64,000 nucleotides of DNA from DAOTWY01 sp003696565 (GTDB lineage: Bacteria; Chloroflexota; Anaerolineae; Aggregatilineales; Phototrophicaceae), in NCBI GenBank assembly GCA_034435635.1, contig DAOTWY010000059.1, forward strand, positions 84,736 through 148,735, in the 5' to 3' direction. A program made the translations under genes and the position numbers. Under the pieces are notes generated by a model. It was not told where the DNA came from, searched no databases, and saw nothing but the letters and a program-made list of their open reading frames with translations. Shown one piece after another: positions 53,783 through 62,282 of this stretch (position 1 is the stretch's first letter; every line of letters starts with the position of its first letter).

Positions 53783-53804
53783 GGGGCGGCAATTACGTCG
53801 CCCC
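53783..53804 (+). terminator. GC-rich hairpin between the TPR gene and cdaA
   Basis: GGGGCGGC (53783-53790) pairs with GTCGCCCC (53797-53804), with one G-U pair and a 6-nt loop. It lacks a strong T-tract. It may end the TPR transcript or form a leader hairpin in the cdaA message. Confidence 0.5.
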
Positions 53805-53833
53805 TTGTGGCGTTATTGTGAAGGTGCTTCACT

Positions 53834-54670
53834 GTGGAACTCATCTGGGCGATTGAAAATCTGACCCCGCTTGATCTCATTGATATTTTCCTTGTGGCGA
53901 TGTTTTTTTTCAGCCTGACGTTCTTATTCCGTGGAACGCAAGCGATGGCATTGCTACGTGGAACCGTGTTGTTGATTGTCGGTCTTATTTTATTTTCCAG
54001 CTTGTTTCAATTACAGGCTTTAGGCTGGTTATTGTCTAATGTTTTAACTGTGCTAGCAGTCGCTATTCCTGTCATATTCCAACCAGAACTCCGGCGGGCT
54101 TTAGAACGTATTGGGCGGGGCAGCGTATGGTTTAACCGGCAAACTCCTGATGACGTTCGGATGCAGATTATTGACGAAATTTGCCAAGCAGCCGAAAAAC
54201 TTTCTGAACGACGACACGGTGCTTTGATTGTTTTACAACGCAATAGTAGTTTAGAGGAATATATTCGTACAGGCATTGCATTAGATAGCAAAGTCAATGC
54301 ACAAATTTTACTGACAATCTTTTGGCCCAAAACCGAACTTCATGATGGGGCGGCTATCATCGATAATACTGGACGAATTGCTGCCGCGGCGGCGGTGTTA
54401 CCACTCACGGCTAATCGGAATTTGCCAAGTCGTAAAATGGGAACACGGCATCGTGCGTCTTTAGGCATTAGTGAAGTGAGCGATGCACTGTGTGTAGTGG
54501 TTTCTGAAGAAACAGGCAAAATCGCTATTACTAACGGCGGACGCATGGTTTCTCGGTTAGATACTGAACGCTTGCGTACCATTCTCAATGCGTTTTATGC
54601 ACCACAAAAAGACTCGCAAAAATCAACTTGGGTTAAGATACAAGGTTTCGTTAAAGACTTATGGCAATAA
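53834..54670 (+). CDS. cdaA: Diadenylate cyclase CdaA
   Basis: Makes c-di-AMP from two ATP at the membrane. Three N-terminal TM helices (about 12-75) precede the DAC (DisA_N) domain, which shows both catalytic motifs: DGAAII and RHRAS. At 278 residues it matches the CdaA/DacA class. GTG 53834 has GAAGGTG about 7 nt upstream. The YbbR-domain gene begins 10 nt inside this gene; the cdaA-ybbR pair is a standard arrangement in which YbbR regulates the cyclase. c-di-AMP would control potassium and osmotic balance; no target is visible here. Confidence 0.95.
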   Translation: MELIWAIENLTPLDLIDIFLVAMFFFSLTFLFRGTQAMALLRGTVLLIVGLILFSSLFQLQALGWLLSNVLTVLAVAIPVIFQPELRRALERIGRGSVWFNRQTPDDVRMQIIDEICQAAEKLSERRHGALIVLQRNSSLEEYIRTGIALDSKVNAQILLTIFWPKTELHDGAAIIDNTGRIAAAAAVLPLTANRNLPSRKMGTRHRASLGISEVSDALCVVVSEETGKIAITNGGRMVSRLDTERLRTILNAFYAPQKDSQKSTWVKIQGFVKDLWQ

Positions 54671-55917
54671 ACGCACGTAATCAAACTGTCAAACAAGCCT
54701 TTTTGAATAATGCGATGTGGTTTTTAGCATCGTTGTCTCTGGCATTTATTGTTTGGTTTATTGCCACTAGCCAAGCTGACCCTATTACAGAACAACGTTT
54801 TCCCTCGCGCATTCCAGTTCAACTGGAGCCGGATGAGGGATTGATGATTACCGAACAGGCAACAACCAGTGTTTGGGTAACTGTCCGTGCACAACGATCA
54901 GTTCATGAAATTCTGACAGCAGAAGACATTATCGTCCGTGCAGATTTAGAAGGGTTAGGTCCTGGAACACATACGGTTGAGTTGAAAGCTGAAGTTGCAC
55001 GTCGAGCAGTGGCGGATACACAACCACGTCAAATCACAATCCGTTTAGAAGAAATTCGCTCTCAACTTGTGCCTGTTGTTGCGCTTATTCCACCAGAAAA
55101 CGAACCGCCCACGACTTTTACTCGTGAAGCACCGATTTTTAGTGAATCACAGGTGATGGTGCGTGGCGCAGCCAGCCAGGTACAGCAGGTTGTCGCGGCG
55201 CAAGTTTTACTTAATCTGCGAGACCAGCGTGAGACGTTAGAGACCGATGTGCGGCTGATCCCTGTTGATGCAGAGGGTAATGTTGTACAAGATGTTACGC
55301 TAGACCCTCAAATTGTCACGGTTACAGTTCCCATCCAGCGCCGTGGGGATTTACGAGAAGTCTCGATTTCACTAGACATTGATTTTACATCCATTACCGA
55401 TGGTTATTTTGTAGAAGCTATCACTTACGAACCGCAAACCATGTTAGTTTTAGGCGCGTCAGAAAACCTGACGACCATTTCAACACAGCCCATTGATTTA
55501 AGTGGACGTACCGATGATTTTGAGGCTGTTGTCCCAATTATTTTGCCCGATTCAAGTATATCGGTCTTGGGTGATCCTGTTGTAACTGTTCACTTTTCTA
55601 TTTCTGCACAAACCATTACACGCCAGTTTGAAAATATTGAAGTAGATCTCATTGGGTTGCCAAATACACAAGATGTTGAGATCGCACCGGATCGTGTTGT
55701 TGTCTTTGTAACGGGTCCACAACCGGTTGTCAGCGCACTCACTACGGATGATATTCGTGTGGTGGTTGATCTCAATGCGCGCGAACCTGGCGTTTATGAA
55801 CTCACGCCACAAGTATCAATTGCACAAATTGAACCGGCTGGCATCAGTATAAACCCAGCGGTTTTAACGGTAACAATCCCCGGTGATGTTACACCTGAAG
55901 TGACACCGGGTAGTTAA
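54661..55917 (+). CDS. cdaR: YbbR-domain protein (CdaR-like)
   Basis: Extracytoplasmic regulator of CdaA. A single N-terminal TM segment (AMWFLASLSLAFIVWFIAT) anchors about 380 residues of repeated YbbR domains; the repeats start near FPSRIPVQLE, SQLVPVVALIPPENE, EVSISLDIDFTSI and ENIEVDLIGL. At 418 residues it is similar to Firmicute CdaR. The ATG lies within the last codons of cdaA, a translationally coupled arrangement. No enzymatic motif is present. der follows after 12 nt, probably on the same transcript. Confidence 0.9.
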   Translation: MAINARNQTVKQAFLNNAMWFLASLSLAFIVWFIATSQADPITEQRFPSRIPVQLEPDEGLMITEQATTSVWVTVRAQRSVHEILTAEDIIVRADLEGLGPGTHTVELKAEVARRAVADTQPRQITIRLEEIRSQLVPVVALIPPENEPPTTFTREAPIFSESQVMVRGAASQVQQVVAAQVLLNLRDQRETLETDVRLIPVDAEGNVVQDVTLDPQIVTVTVPIQRRGDLREVSISLDIDFTSITDGYFVEAITYEPQTMLVLGASENLTTISTQPIDLSGRTDDFEAVVPIILPDSSISVLGDPVVTVHFSISAQTITRQFENIEVDLIGLPNTQDVEIAPDRVVVFVTGPQPVVSALTTDDIRVVVDLNAREPGVYELTPQVSIAQIEPAGISINPAVLTVTIPGDVTPEVTPGS

Positions 55918-55929
55918 GATGGAGAGTTT

Positions 55930-57315
55930 ATGGCAAGAAAACCTTTAGTTGCCCTCGTTGGGCGACCAAACGTTGGTAAAAGCACCTTATTTAATCGCCT
56001 TGTTGGCGCACGTCTCGCCGTGACAGACGAAATCCCCGGCACAACGCGGGATCGCCTTCAAGCTGAATCAGAGTGGGGTGGCATGGTGTTTAATGTGGTT
56101 GATACTGGCGGTATTGAAATTTATCAACCAAAAGACTCTCGGGATGAATCCCCGTTAGCAGAAGGAAGTGCGGATTTTGTGCCGCAGATTCGTGCTCAGG
56201 CGTTGCTCGCCATTCAAGAAGCTGATGTGATCGTGATGCTAGTAGATATTACTCATGGCATCACCGCGGCAGATGAAGAAATTGCTGAAATTCTACGCCG
56301 CACAAGTAAACCTGTGATCGTCGCTGCCAATAAGGCGGATACATTAGAATTGAACGACGAAGCCATGGAGTTTTATGCTTTAGGGGTGGGGGTTGTTGTT
56401 CCCATCAGTGCCATTCATGGCTTAGGTACCGGTGATCTTTTGGATGAAGTGGTAGACGCACTGCAAAGTACCGATATGCAATTTGATGAGGATGAGAGCG
56501 ATCATCTTAAAATTGCCATTGTCGGCAGACCAAATGCTGGCAAAAGCACACTATTAAATCATTTACTTGGTGAAGAACGTGCTATTGTCAGTCCGCTAGC
56601 AGGCACAACCCGCGATGCAATTGATACACAAATTAAATGGCACGGGGCAGATGTAACCTTAATTGATACTGCTGGTATTCGCCGCAGAGGTAAAATTGAA
56701 CCAGGGGTTGAAAAATATAGTGTGCTACGTGCCTTTAAGGCAATTGAACGGTGTGATGTCGCTTTATTGGTGATTGATTCGCAAGATGGCGTGACTGAAC
56801 AAGATGAGCATATTGCTGGCTATGTGTTAGAGCAATATAAAGGATTAGTAGTCATCATGAATAAGTGGGATGCTGTTGAAAAAGATGCCCACACCATGAA
56901 TGAATATACTAAACAAGTCCAAGAAAAACTGCATTTTATCCCATACGTTCCTGTTTTGTTCATCAGTGCCTTAACTGGACAACGTATTCATCAGGTTTTA
57001 GAAACGGCTCATCGTGTGTGGGAAAATCGCTTTATACGGCTACCAACATCAGAGGTGAACCGCATCCTGCGTGAAGCTATCCAACGCCATCCACCACCTG
57101 TAAAAGGTACCAAGCGGTTAAAAATCTATTTTGGAACACAAGTTGGCACTGCACCACCGCTGTTTTTATTCCATGTCAATGATAAAAAGCTGGTGCATTT
57201 TTCCTACAGACGATTCTTAGAAAATCGCATCCGAGAAGAATACCCGTTTGAGGGGACACCAATACGCATGAGCTTTCGTGAAAGTAAAAACGCGCCGCGC
57301 CGTAATTTGGACTGA
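55930..57315 (+). CDS. der: Ribosome-assembly GTPase Der (EngA)
   Basis: Double GTPase required for 50S ribosome assembly. It has two G domains: GRPNVGKSTLFNRL with DTGGIE and NKAD, and GRPNAGKSTLLNHLL with DTAGIRRRGK and NKWD. A KH-like C-terminal domain (RLKIYFGTQVGTAPPLFLFHVND) follows. The length of 461 residues is standard and all G motifs are intact. The stop is directly adjacent to the stop of the convergent gene, leaving no room for a separate terminator. Confidence 0.97.
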   Translation: MARKPLVALVGRPNVGKSTLFNRLVGARLAVTDEIPGTTRDRLQAESEWGGMVFNVVDTGGIEIYQPKDSRDESPLAEGSADFVPQIRAQALLAIQEADVIVMLVDITHGITAADEEIAEILRRTSKPVIVAANKADTLELNDEAMEFYALGVGVVVPISAIHGLGTGDLLDEVVDALQSTDMQFDEDESDHLKIAIVGRPNAGKSTLLNHLLGEERAIVSPLAGTTRDAIDTQIKWHGADVTLIDTAGIRRRGKIEPGVEKYSVLRAFKAIERCDVALLVIDSQDGVTEQDEHIAGYVLEQYKGLVVIMNKWDAVEKDAHTMNEYTKQVQEKLHFIPYVPVLFISALTGQRIHQVLETAHRVWENRFIRLPTSEVNRILREAIQRHPPPVKGTKRLKIYFGTQVGTAPPLFLFHVNDKKLVHFSYRRFLENRIREEYPFEGTPIRMSFRESKNAPRRNLD

Positions 57316-58860
57316 CTACTCTTGTGTTGGACGCAAGCCGATAATCTCATAAACCTGAGCCGGTTGTTTGCGTCCTTTTATTTTTAACTGCCCTAAAATC
57401 CGTGATGGAACTGTTTTACCTACGTGTTGAATGACAGCTTCTTCTGCCAAAATTTGCCCTGGTGCTGCGTATTCACCAAGTCGTTTTGCTAAATTCGCTG
57501 ATGCACCAATAACCGCGTATGTTGTATATTCATTTGTTCCTATTGAGCCAACCACACTTTCACCAACGCTAATGCCAATCCCATAAGAAACTTTGCGTCC
57601 TTTAAGACGCGCCTGTTCTTCTGTCATCTGGATTAATTTCAGCGCGGCTCCCACAGCCTGGCGTACATGATTAGGCTGTGGTTGTGGTGCGTTAAATATA
57701 GCGATCAACCCATCCCCATATACTTTACTTAATGTGCCGCCGGCTTGTTGGATAATTTGGATTGCTAGCGTAATTGATTCATCTAATGTGTTGATAACCT
57801 CTTGTGCAGAAGCAGTTTCACCCCAGTTGATAGCACTGTGTAGATTTAATACGAGTGTTGTGATTTCTCGACGATTGCCGGATTCTCGTGTAGGAAGCAT
57901 AACGCGACTTGGGGCATTGGCGGCAAAATCAGCTTTTAATTTTTGCCGTGCTTCATAATTTCGTGAGTTGGTAATGGCAATTGCCACATAGTCACTTAAG
58001 GCACTCAATAGCGCACTTTCATGCCCAGTATATTGATCCCCTGGCGTTTTTTCAGAACGTTCCACACCCAATAAACCAATAATACGATTCCCAACAACCA
58101 GTGGGGTATAAACAACACAGGTTGGTGTTTTGGGGCGGAATTTTAATGTTTGGTTGGCACTCAACACCGCCGGCTTGCTTGTTTTTAGGATTGTGATTGC
58201 CAGTGGATCACGGCAGACCACGCTTTGTGCTTTTGCGGATTCATGTGTGCTTGGTTTAAAAGCACGACAAATAAGTTGTTGTCCTTGTATGATATGGATA
58301 TACCCTTGTTCAGACCGTGTGACTTGGACTGCTGCATCTAATACACGTATCAGCAATTTTTGCATATTGACTAACGCGGTCACTTGTTTGCCGATACTAT
58401 AAAGCATATTTAGTTCTTGCAGCCGCATTTTGAGGTCTCGGTTGGCTTGTAAAATACGGTCAGTCAGGGCTTCTTTTTCTCGCTGCAAACGAATTTCAGA
58501 TAAATGACGCTCGATAACTGCCAGCATCTCTTCTGGATAAAAAGGCTTGATGATATAATCTCTGACTCCTAGCCGAAAGACCTCCACAGCAATATCTTCT
58601 GATCCATGAAATGTCATTAAGATAACCGGGATATTCAGGTTAAATTTCTGCATTTCGCGCAACATACCCGGTCCATCAAGAACGGGCATATTGTAATCTA
58701 GCAAAATCAAGTCAGGATTATGTTTTAAGACAAGATCAAGCCCTTCTTGTCCATTGTTGGCAGTCAGTGCCACAAACCCTTTAGGTTGCAACACATATTC
58801 CACCACAAATTCCAAATTATCTCGTGTATCATCAACAACTAAAATAGTTTCGCCAGCCAC
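57316..58860 (-). CDS. Receiver-GAF-class III cyclase protein with degenerate cyclase site
   Basis: A 514-residue cytosolic protein. Residues 1-120 are a receiver (VVDDTRD, LLDYNMP, MTFHG, IIKPF), a coiled coil follows, then a GAF domain (about 160-310) and a class III nucleotide cyclase domain (about 335-505). The cyclase keeps the second metal Asp (KVYGDGLIAIF), the Asn-x3-Arg pair (SANLAKRLG) and the GISVGESVVGSIG strand. The first metal Asp, normally in a FaDi-gFT motif, is Asn339 (TTLVLNLHSAIN). It is therefore probably inactive or poor as a cyclase. A related, intact cyclase lies at 62279. No partner kinase is adjacent. Confidence 0.9.
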   Translation of the reverse strand: MAGETILVVDDTRDNLEFVVEYVLQPKGFVALTANNGQEGLDLVLKHNPDLILLDYNMPVLDGPGMLREMQKFNLNIPVILMTFHGSEDIAVEVFRLGVRDYIIKPFYPEEMLAVIERHLSEIRLQREKEALTDRILQANRDLKMRLQELNMLYSIGKQVTALVNMQKLLIRVLDAAVQVTRSEQGYIHIIQGQQLICRAFKPSTHESAKAQSVVCRDPLAITILKTSKPAVLSANQTLKFRPKTPTCVVYTPLVVGNRIIGLLGVERSEKTPGDQYTGHESALLSALSDYVAIAITNSRNYEARQKLKADFAANAPSRVMLPTRESGNRREITTLVLNLHSAINWGETASAQEVINTLDESITLAIQIIQQAGGTLSKVYGDGLIAIFNAPQPQPNHVRQAVGAALKLIQMTEEQARLKGRKVSYGIGISVGESVVGSIGTNEYTTYAVIGASANLAKRLGEYAAPGQILAEEAVIQHVGKTVPSRILGQLKIKGRKQPAQVYEIIGLRPTQE

Positions 58861-58926
58861 ACAATTTACCTTATGATTTACCTTGCAGACAAATTATAGT
58901 TCAAACGCTAAATTTTTGCCTGACTA

Positions 58927-58935
58927 TGCTATAAT
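58927..58935 (+). promoter_or_regulatory. Extended -10 promoter of the signal peptidase operon
   Basis: TGC followed by a perfect TATAAT (58930-58935), 35 nt before the first lepB start. No clear -35 element. Confidence 0.55.
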
Positions 58936-58970
58936 GCTTTACCCTGAAAGGCATATAAATCATTAGTAGT

Positions 58971-59519
58971 ATGCGTCCAAATTTGCAACGCCTTAAAGCG
59001 TTAAAAGAATTTCTTGATATTTTACTTTGGGTCGGTGCAATTTATGCGCTTGTTAACCTAGCAACAGTCCGTTTTGTAGTGCAGGGTGCAAGTATGGAGC
59101 CGACTTTTCAAAACGATCAACTGTTAATTGTCAGCCGTTTGAATTATGTTTTTGGTAATCCCCAACGTGGTGATATTATTGTTTTTCACTTTCCAGGTGA
59201 TACAACACAGGATTATATTAAACGAGTGATTGGCTTACCGGGGGAAACTGTGGAAATTCGTGATACACACGTTTACATTAACGGTGAACAGTTGATAGAG
59301 CCTTATATCAATGAACCATGTGACCCATATCATTGTCCAGACCGTTCTTGGATGCTTGGTGATGATGAATATTTTGTCATGGGTGATAACCGTAATCATA
59401 GCAGCGACTCGCGTAGTGACACTGTTGGGCTGATATCACGTCAATACATCGTAGGCGAAGTCTTACTGCGTTATTGGCCCCTTTCTGATTTTCGTTTAAT
59501 AACAGGAAATAACTATTGA
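58971..59519 (+). CDS. lepB: Signal peptidase I (first of a tandem pair)
   Basis: Membrane-bound Ser/Lys protease that removes Sec signal peptides. One N-terminal TM helix (LDILLWVGAIYALVNLATV), then the nucleophile Ser in GASMEPTF, the general-base Lys in YIKRVIGLPGETV and GDNRNHSSDSR (box E). All catalytic residues are intact. At 182 residues it belongs to the small Gram-positive-type enzymes. The stop overlaps the start of a close paralogue (TGATG). Two cysteines in EPCDPYHCPD, shared with the paralogue, may form a disulphide. Confidence 0.95.
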   Translation: MRPNLQRLKALKEFLDILLWVGAIYALVNLATVRFVVQGASMEPTFQNDQLLIVSRLNYVFGNPQRGDIIVFHFPGDTTQDYIKRVIGLPGETVEIRDTHVYINGEQLIEPYINEPCDPYHCPDRSWMLGDDEYFVMGDNRNHSSDSRSDTVGLISRQYIVGEVLLRYWPLSDFRLITGNNY

Positions 59520-60097
59520 TGGATGAGATGACATCACTACCACGTCCACCTGTTGGGCGGTTTAATTGGTTAAAAGAAATTATTGGAACACTCATTTTCC
59601 TTGTTGCTGTTTTCACGCTTTTGCAGCTTGCGTTACCGCGCTCTGTGGTACATGGCAGTAGTATGGAACCCAATTTTGAGGAAGGGCAACGGCTGGTTAT
59701 TAGCCGAATTAATTATATGATTGGTGATCCCCAGCGTGGCGATATTGTGGTGTTTAATTCGCCCGCCTCTGATCCTGGTGAACCGTCATTGATTAAGCGC
59801 GTTATTGGCTTACCGGGGGAAACAGTAGAAATCCGCGATACACAAGTTTATATCGATGGGGTGCTATTGGATGAGCCTTACATCAAAGAACCTTGTCGTC
59901 CGTCTAGTTGCCGCGATCAAATCCACCATTTAGGTGAAAATGAATACTTCCTTATGGGAGACAACCGCAACGTTAGTAATGACTCACGGAGTTTTGGTCC
60001 AGTAACACACGACCGTATTATTGGAGAAGTCTTGTTCCGTTATTGGCCCCTCAACCAGATTGGGTTTATGCACCGCTTTGCTTTTACGGGAGATTAA
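59519..60097 (+). CDS. lepB: Signal peptidase I (second of a tandem pair)
   Basis: Close paralogue of the preceding gene over its whole length: one TM helix, Ser in GSSMEPNF, Lys in LIKRVIGLPGETVEIRD, box E GDNRNVSNDSR. All catalytic residues are intact. The Cys pair is conserved (EPCRPSSC). It differs mainly in a short insert (ASDPGEPS) before the Lys and in the C-terminus. ATG 59519 overlaps the upstream TGA; a TTG one codon earlier is possible. The two enzymes may process different substrates. A zinc-ribbon gene follows 4 nt later. Confidence 0.95.
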   Translation: MDEMTSLPRPPVGRFNWLKEIIGTLIFLVAVFTLLQLALPRSVVHGSSMEPNFEEGQRLVISRINYMIGDPQRGDIVVFNSPASDPGEPSLIKRVIGLPGETVEIRDTQVYIDGVLLDEPYIKEPCRPSSCRDQIHHLGENEYFLMGDNRNVSNDSRSFGPVTHDRIIGEVLFRYWPLNQIGFMHRFAFTGD

Positions 60098-60101
60098 ATA
60101 G

Positions 60102-60320
60102 ATGGAACGCCGTGAGTTTGCCTTTTATTGCCCACGTTGTCAGTTCGGGCGGTGTTATGTTCATAAAGGGACATATACACGGGTTTACCATGGACACTTA
60201 TTGAGTATGCCAGATATTCAATTATATGTCTGTGATGTTTGTGGTTATCAGGAGTTTGACTACCAAACGATGCATTATCTTCATTTGCTGCTTGATGATG
60301 CTGAGATACTGCAAGTTTGA
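60102..60320 (+). CDS. Small YgiT-type zinc-finger protein
   Basis: A 72-residue protein with two CxxC pairs (FYCPRCQFG at about 10-13 and VCDVCGYQE at about 44-47), which should bind one zinc. The layout matches the YgiT/MqsA N-terminal zinc finger, but no HTH antitoxin domain follows and no toxin gene is adjacent. It starts 4 nt after lepB2, so it belongs to that operon. A role in protein binding is possible; no function can be given. Confidence 0.78.
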   Translation: MERREFAFYCPRCQFGRCYVHKGTYTRVYHGHLLSMPDIQLYVCDVCGYQEFDYQTMHYLHLLLDDAEILQV

Positions 60321-60387
60321 TTTTTGTTTTTTGTTCTTACCAGATATATACTTACAAGCAGTAAGAAACATAAGGTAGCGGCTTTCT

Positions 60388-61914
60388 ATGACGGGCATCG
60401 AAATCATCACAATTATGACCAACCAGCTTGCGTTAGCGGTTGCATGTGGTCTTGTATTTACACTATTAATACAACCCCGCCGAGATATGGCAACTTATAC
60501 CTTCGCCTTATTTTGCCTGTCTTTTGCTGTTTGGTCTTTGTTATCTATTTTGAGACTGATCCCTGAAGTTGGGGTTGATGTAGCAGATCAAACGTTACAC
60601 CGATGGCAGATCACGATGCTCGGGTTAACGGCGGTTGGCTTTTTTTTATTTATTATTGTTTTTCTTAATCCGGCTGATCGCTTCTCACGGATTCTTACAG
60701 CAATCATGCCCATAGCGATTAGCATAACCATTTATCTTGTTTGGTCTGCTGAAGTCCGTAATGTTGATGCCGATGGGCTTGTGACATTGCAAGACCAAGC
60801 ATCTGCTCTGATCATGGTATCAATTTTTTATCTGGGATTGAGCTTTTGGCTTATCCTTAGTGCAACACACCAGGCTTCTGATTCACTGCGGATGCCAGCA
60901 TTGTTTTTACTATTTGGTTTAGTTTCCAATCTATTTGGTTGGTTACCCCTCGATACGCTTTTAATGGCGGTCGGCGTAACATGGGTGGGGTGGTCTTTGT
61001 TACGGGCACAGGTCTTTAACCCCTTGACTGATCTGAATCAAGAGTTACGCACAGCAAATCGTGACCTGCAACAAGTGATTAATGACCTCGCTAGCGAGAA
61101 AGCCAAAACGGAAGAATTAAATAGAGAGCTGGTTCGCGCTAATCAATATAAGAGTGAGTTTTTAGCAAATATCAGCCATGAGCTAAGAACACCACTCAAC
61201 TCAATTATTGGATACAGTGAACTGCTACAAAGCGGTGTTTATGGACAATTGACAGAAAAACAACTTGATCGCGTTGAGAAAATACACCGCAATGGCAAGG
61301 GGTTGCTAGCCCTCATCAGCGATATTCTTGATCTGAATAAGATTGATGCTGGTAAATTGAAACTAGATATCGCCTCTTTTGATGTGCAGCCTATTCTTGA
61401 TGAAGTTATAGCTGAGATTGAACCGACGCGCCAAGAAAAATCATTGTCGTTAGAGATTGATATTGCTCAACCACTCCCTGAGCTATTCGGTGACCCGAAA
61501 CGTATTAAACAAATACTCAGTAATTTGATGGATAACGCTGTCAAGTTTACACGCGAAGGGGGGGTAACACTCAAAGTGCAGCCTGTTGTGGTTAAAAAAG
61601 GCGTTTCTGATGAATTTAAATTACCGACAATTGGATGGCTGCGTGATGGTGAATGGATCATTTTCTCTGTAATAGACACTGGAATTGGCATTGAACCAGA
61701 AAATCAGGGACGTATTTTTGATGAGTTTTCTCAAGTTGATGGAAGTCATACCCGTGAATTTGGTGGCACAGGATTAGGCTTAGCAATTTGTAAACGCTTG
61801 GTTGAAATGCACAGCGGGTCAATCTGGTTGAACAGTGTTCCAGGGCAGGGAAGTAAGTTTTTTGTCGCGTTACCTGCTAATTTTCGTAAAGACATGATAA
61901 AGGAGACCCAGTGA
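60388..61914 (+). CDS. Membrane sensor histidine kinase
   Basis: A 508-residue kinase with about seven TM segments in the first 215 residues, resembling the 7TM histidine-kinase N-terminal domain, followed by a coiled coil (about 218-252), HisKA with phospho-acceptor His in NISHELRTPLNSI and HATPase_c with N-box (LMDNAVKFT), G1 (DTGIGI) and G2 (GTGLGLAI). All are intact. ATG 60388 was chosen; MTNQ at 60412 is an alternative. It overlaps the following receiver gene by 4 nt (GTGA), and that receiver overlaps the next by 4 nt, so all three form one translationally coupled relay. Confidence 0.93.
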   Translation: MTGIEIITIMTNQLALAVACGLVFTLLIQPRRDMATYTFALFCLSFAVWSLLSILRLIPEVGVDVADQTLHRWQITMLGLTAVGFFLFIIVFLNPADRFSRILTAIMPIAISITIYLVWSAEVRNVDADGLVTLQDQASALIMVSIFYLGLSFWLILSATHQASDSLRMPALFLLFGLVSNLFGWLPLDTLLMAVGVTWVGWSLLRAQVFNPLTDLNQELRTANRDLQQVINDLASEKAKTEELNRELVRANQYKSEFLANISHELRTPLNSIIGYSELLQSGVYGQLTEKQLDRVEKIHRNGKGLLALISDILDLNKIDAGKLKLDIASFDVQPILDEVIAEIEPTRQEKSLSLEIDIAQPLPELFGDPKRIKQILSNLMDNAVKFTREGGVTLKVQPVVVKKGVSDEFKLPTIGWLRDGEWIIFSVIDTGIGIEPENQGRIFDEFSQVDGSHTREFGGTGLGLAICKRLVEMHSGSIWLNSVPGQGSKFFVALPANFRKDMIKETQ

Positions 61915-62282
61915 GTATGCCACGTATTCTTGTTGTTGAAGACAACCGTGATAATATGACTTTAATTGTTGATGTTCTCTCCTCTTTAGATTATGAGGTG
62001 ATCCAGGCTTTGGATGGTGAGGATGGCGTAAATAAAGCTAAGAGCGAAAAACCGGACTTAATCTTGATGGATTTATCACTCCCCAAAATGGATGGATGGA
62101 CGGCAACTCGTCTAATTAAATCGGATGAGACGATTAAAACTATCCCGGTTATTGCGTTAACCGCACACGCCATGGTTGGTGACCGTGAGCGCGCATTAGA
62201 GGCGGGGTGTGATGACTACATTACCAAGCCGATTAATCTACCGCAACTAATGACAAAGTTGAATGAGTACCTTGGCGAATGA
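61911..62282 (+). CDS. Single-domain response regulator (DivK-like)
   Basis: A 123-residue CheY-like receiver with VVEDNRDN, phospho-acceptor Asp in LILMDLSLPKMDG, ALTAHA and Lys in ITKPINL. It is closest in appearance to DivK-type receivers. GTG 61911 has AGGAG 5 nt upstream and overlaps the kinase stop (GTGA); ATG 61917 is the alternative. It lies between a kinase and a receiver-cyclase fusion, so it may compete with or pass phosphate to that protein. Confidence 0.94.
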   Translation: MSMPRILVVEDNRDNMTLIVDVLSSLDYEVIQALDGEDGVNKAKSEKPDLILMDLSLPKMDGWTATRLIKSDETIKTIPVIALTAHAMVGDRERALEAGCDDYITKPINLPQLMTKLNEYLGE

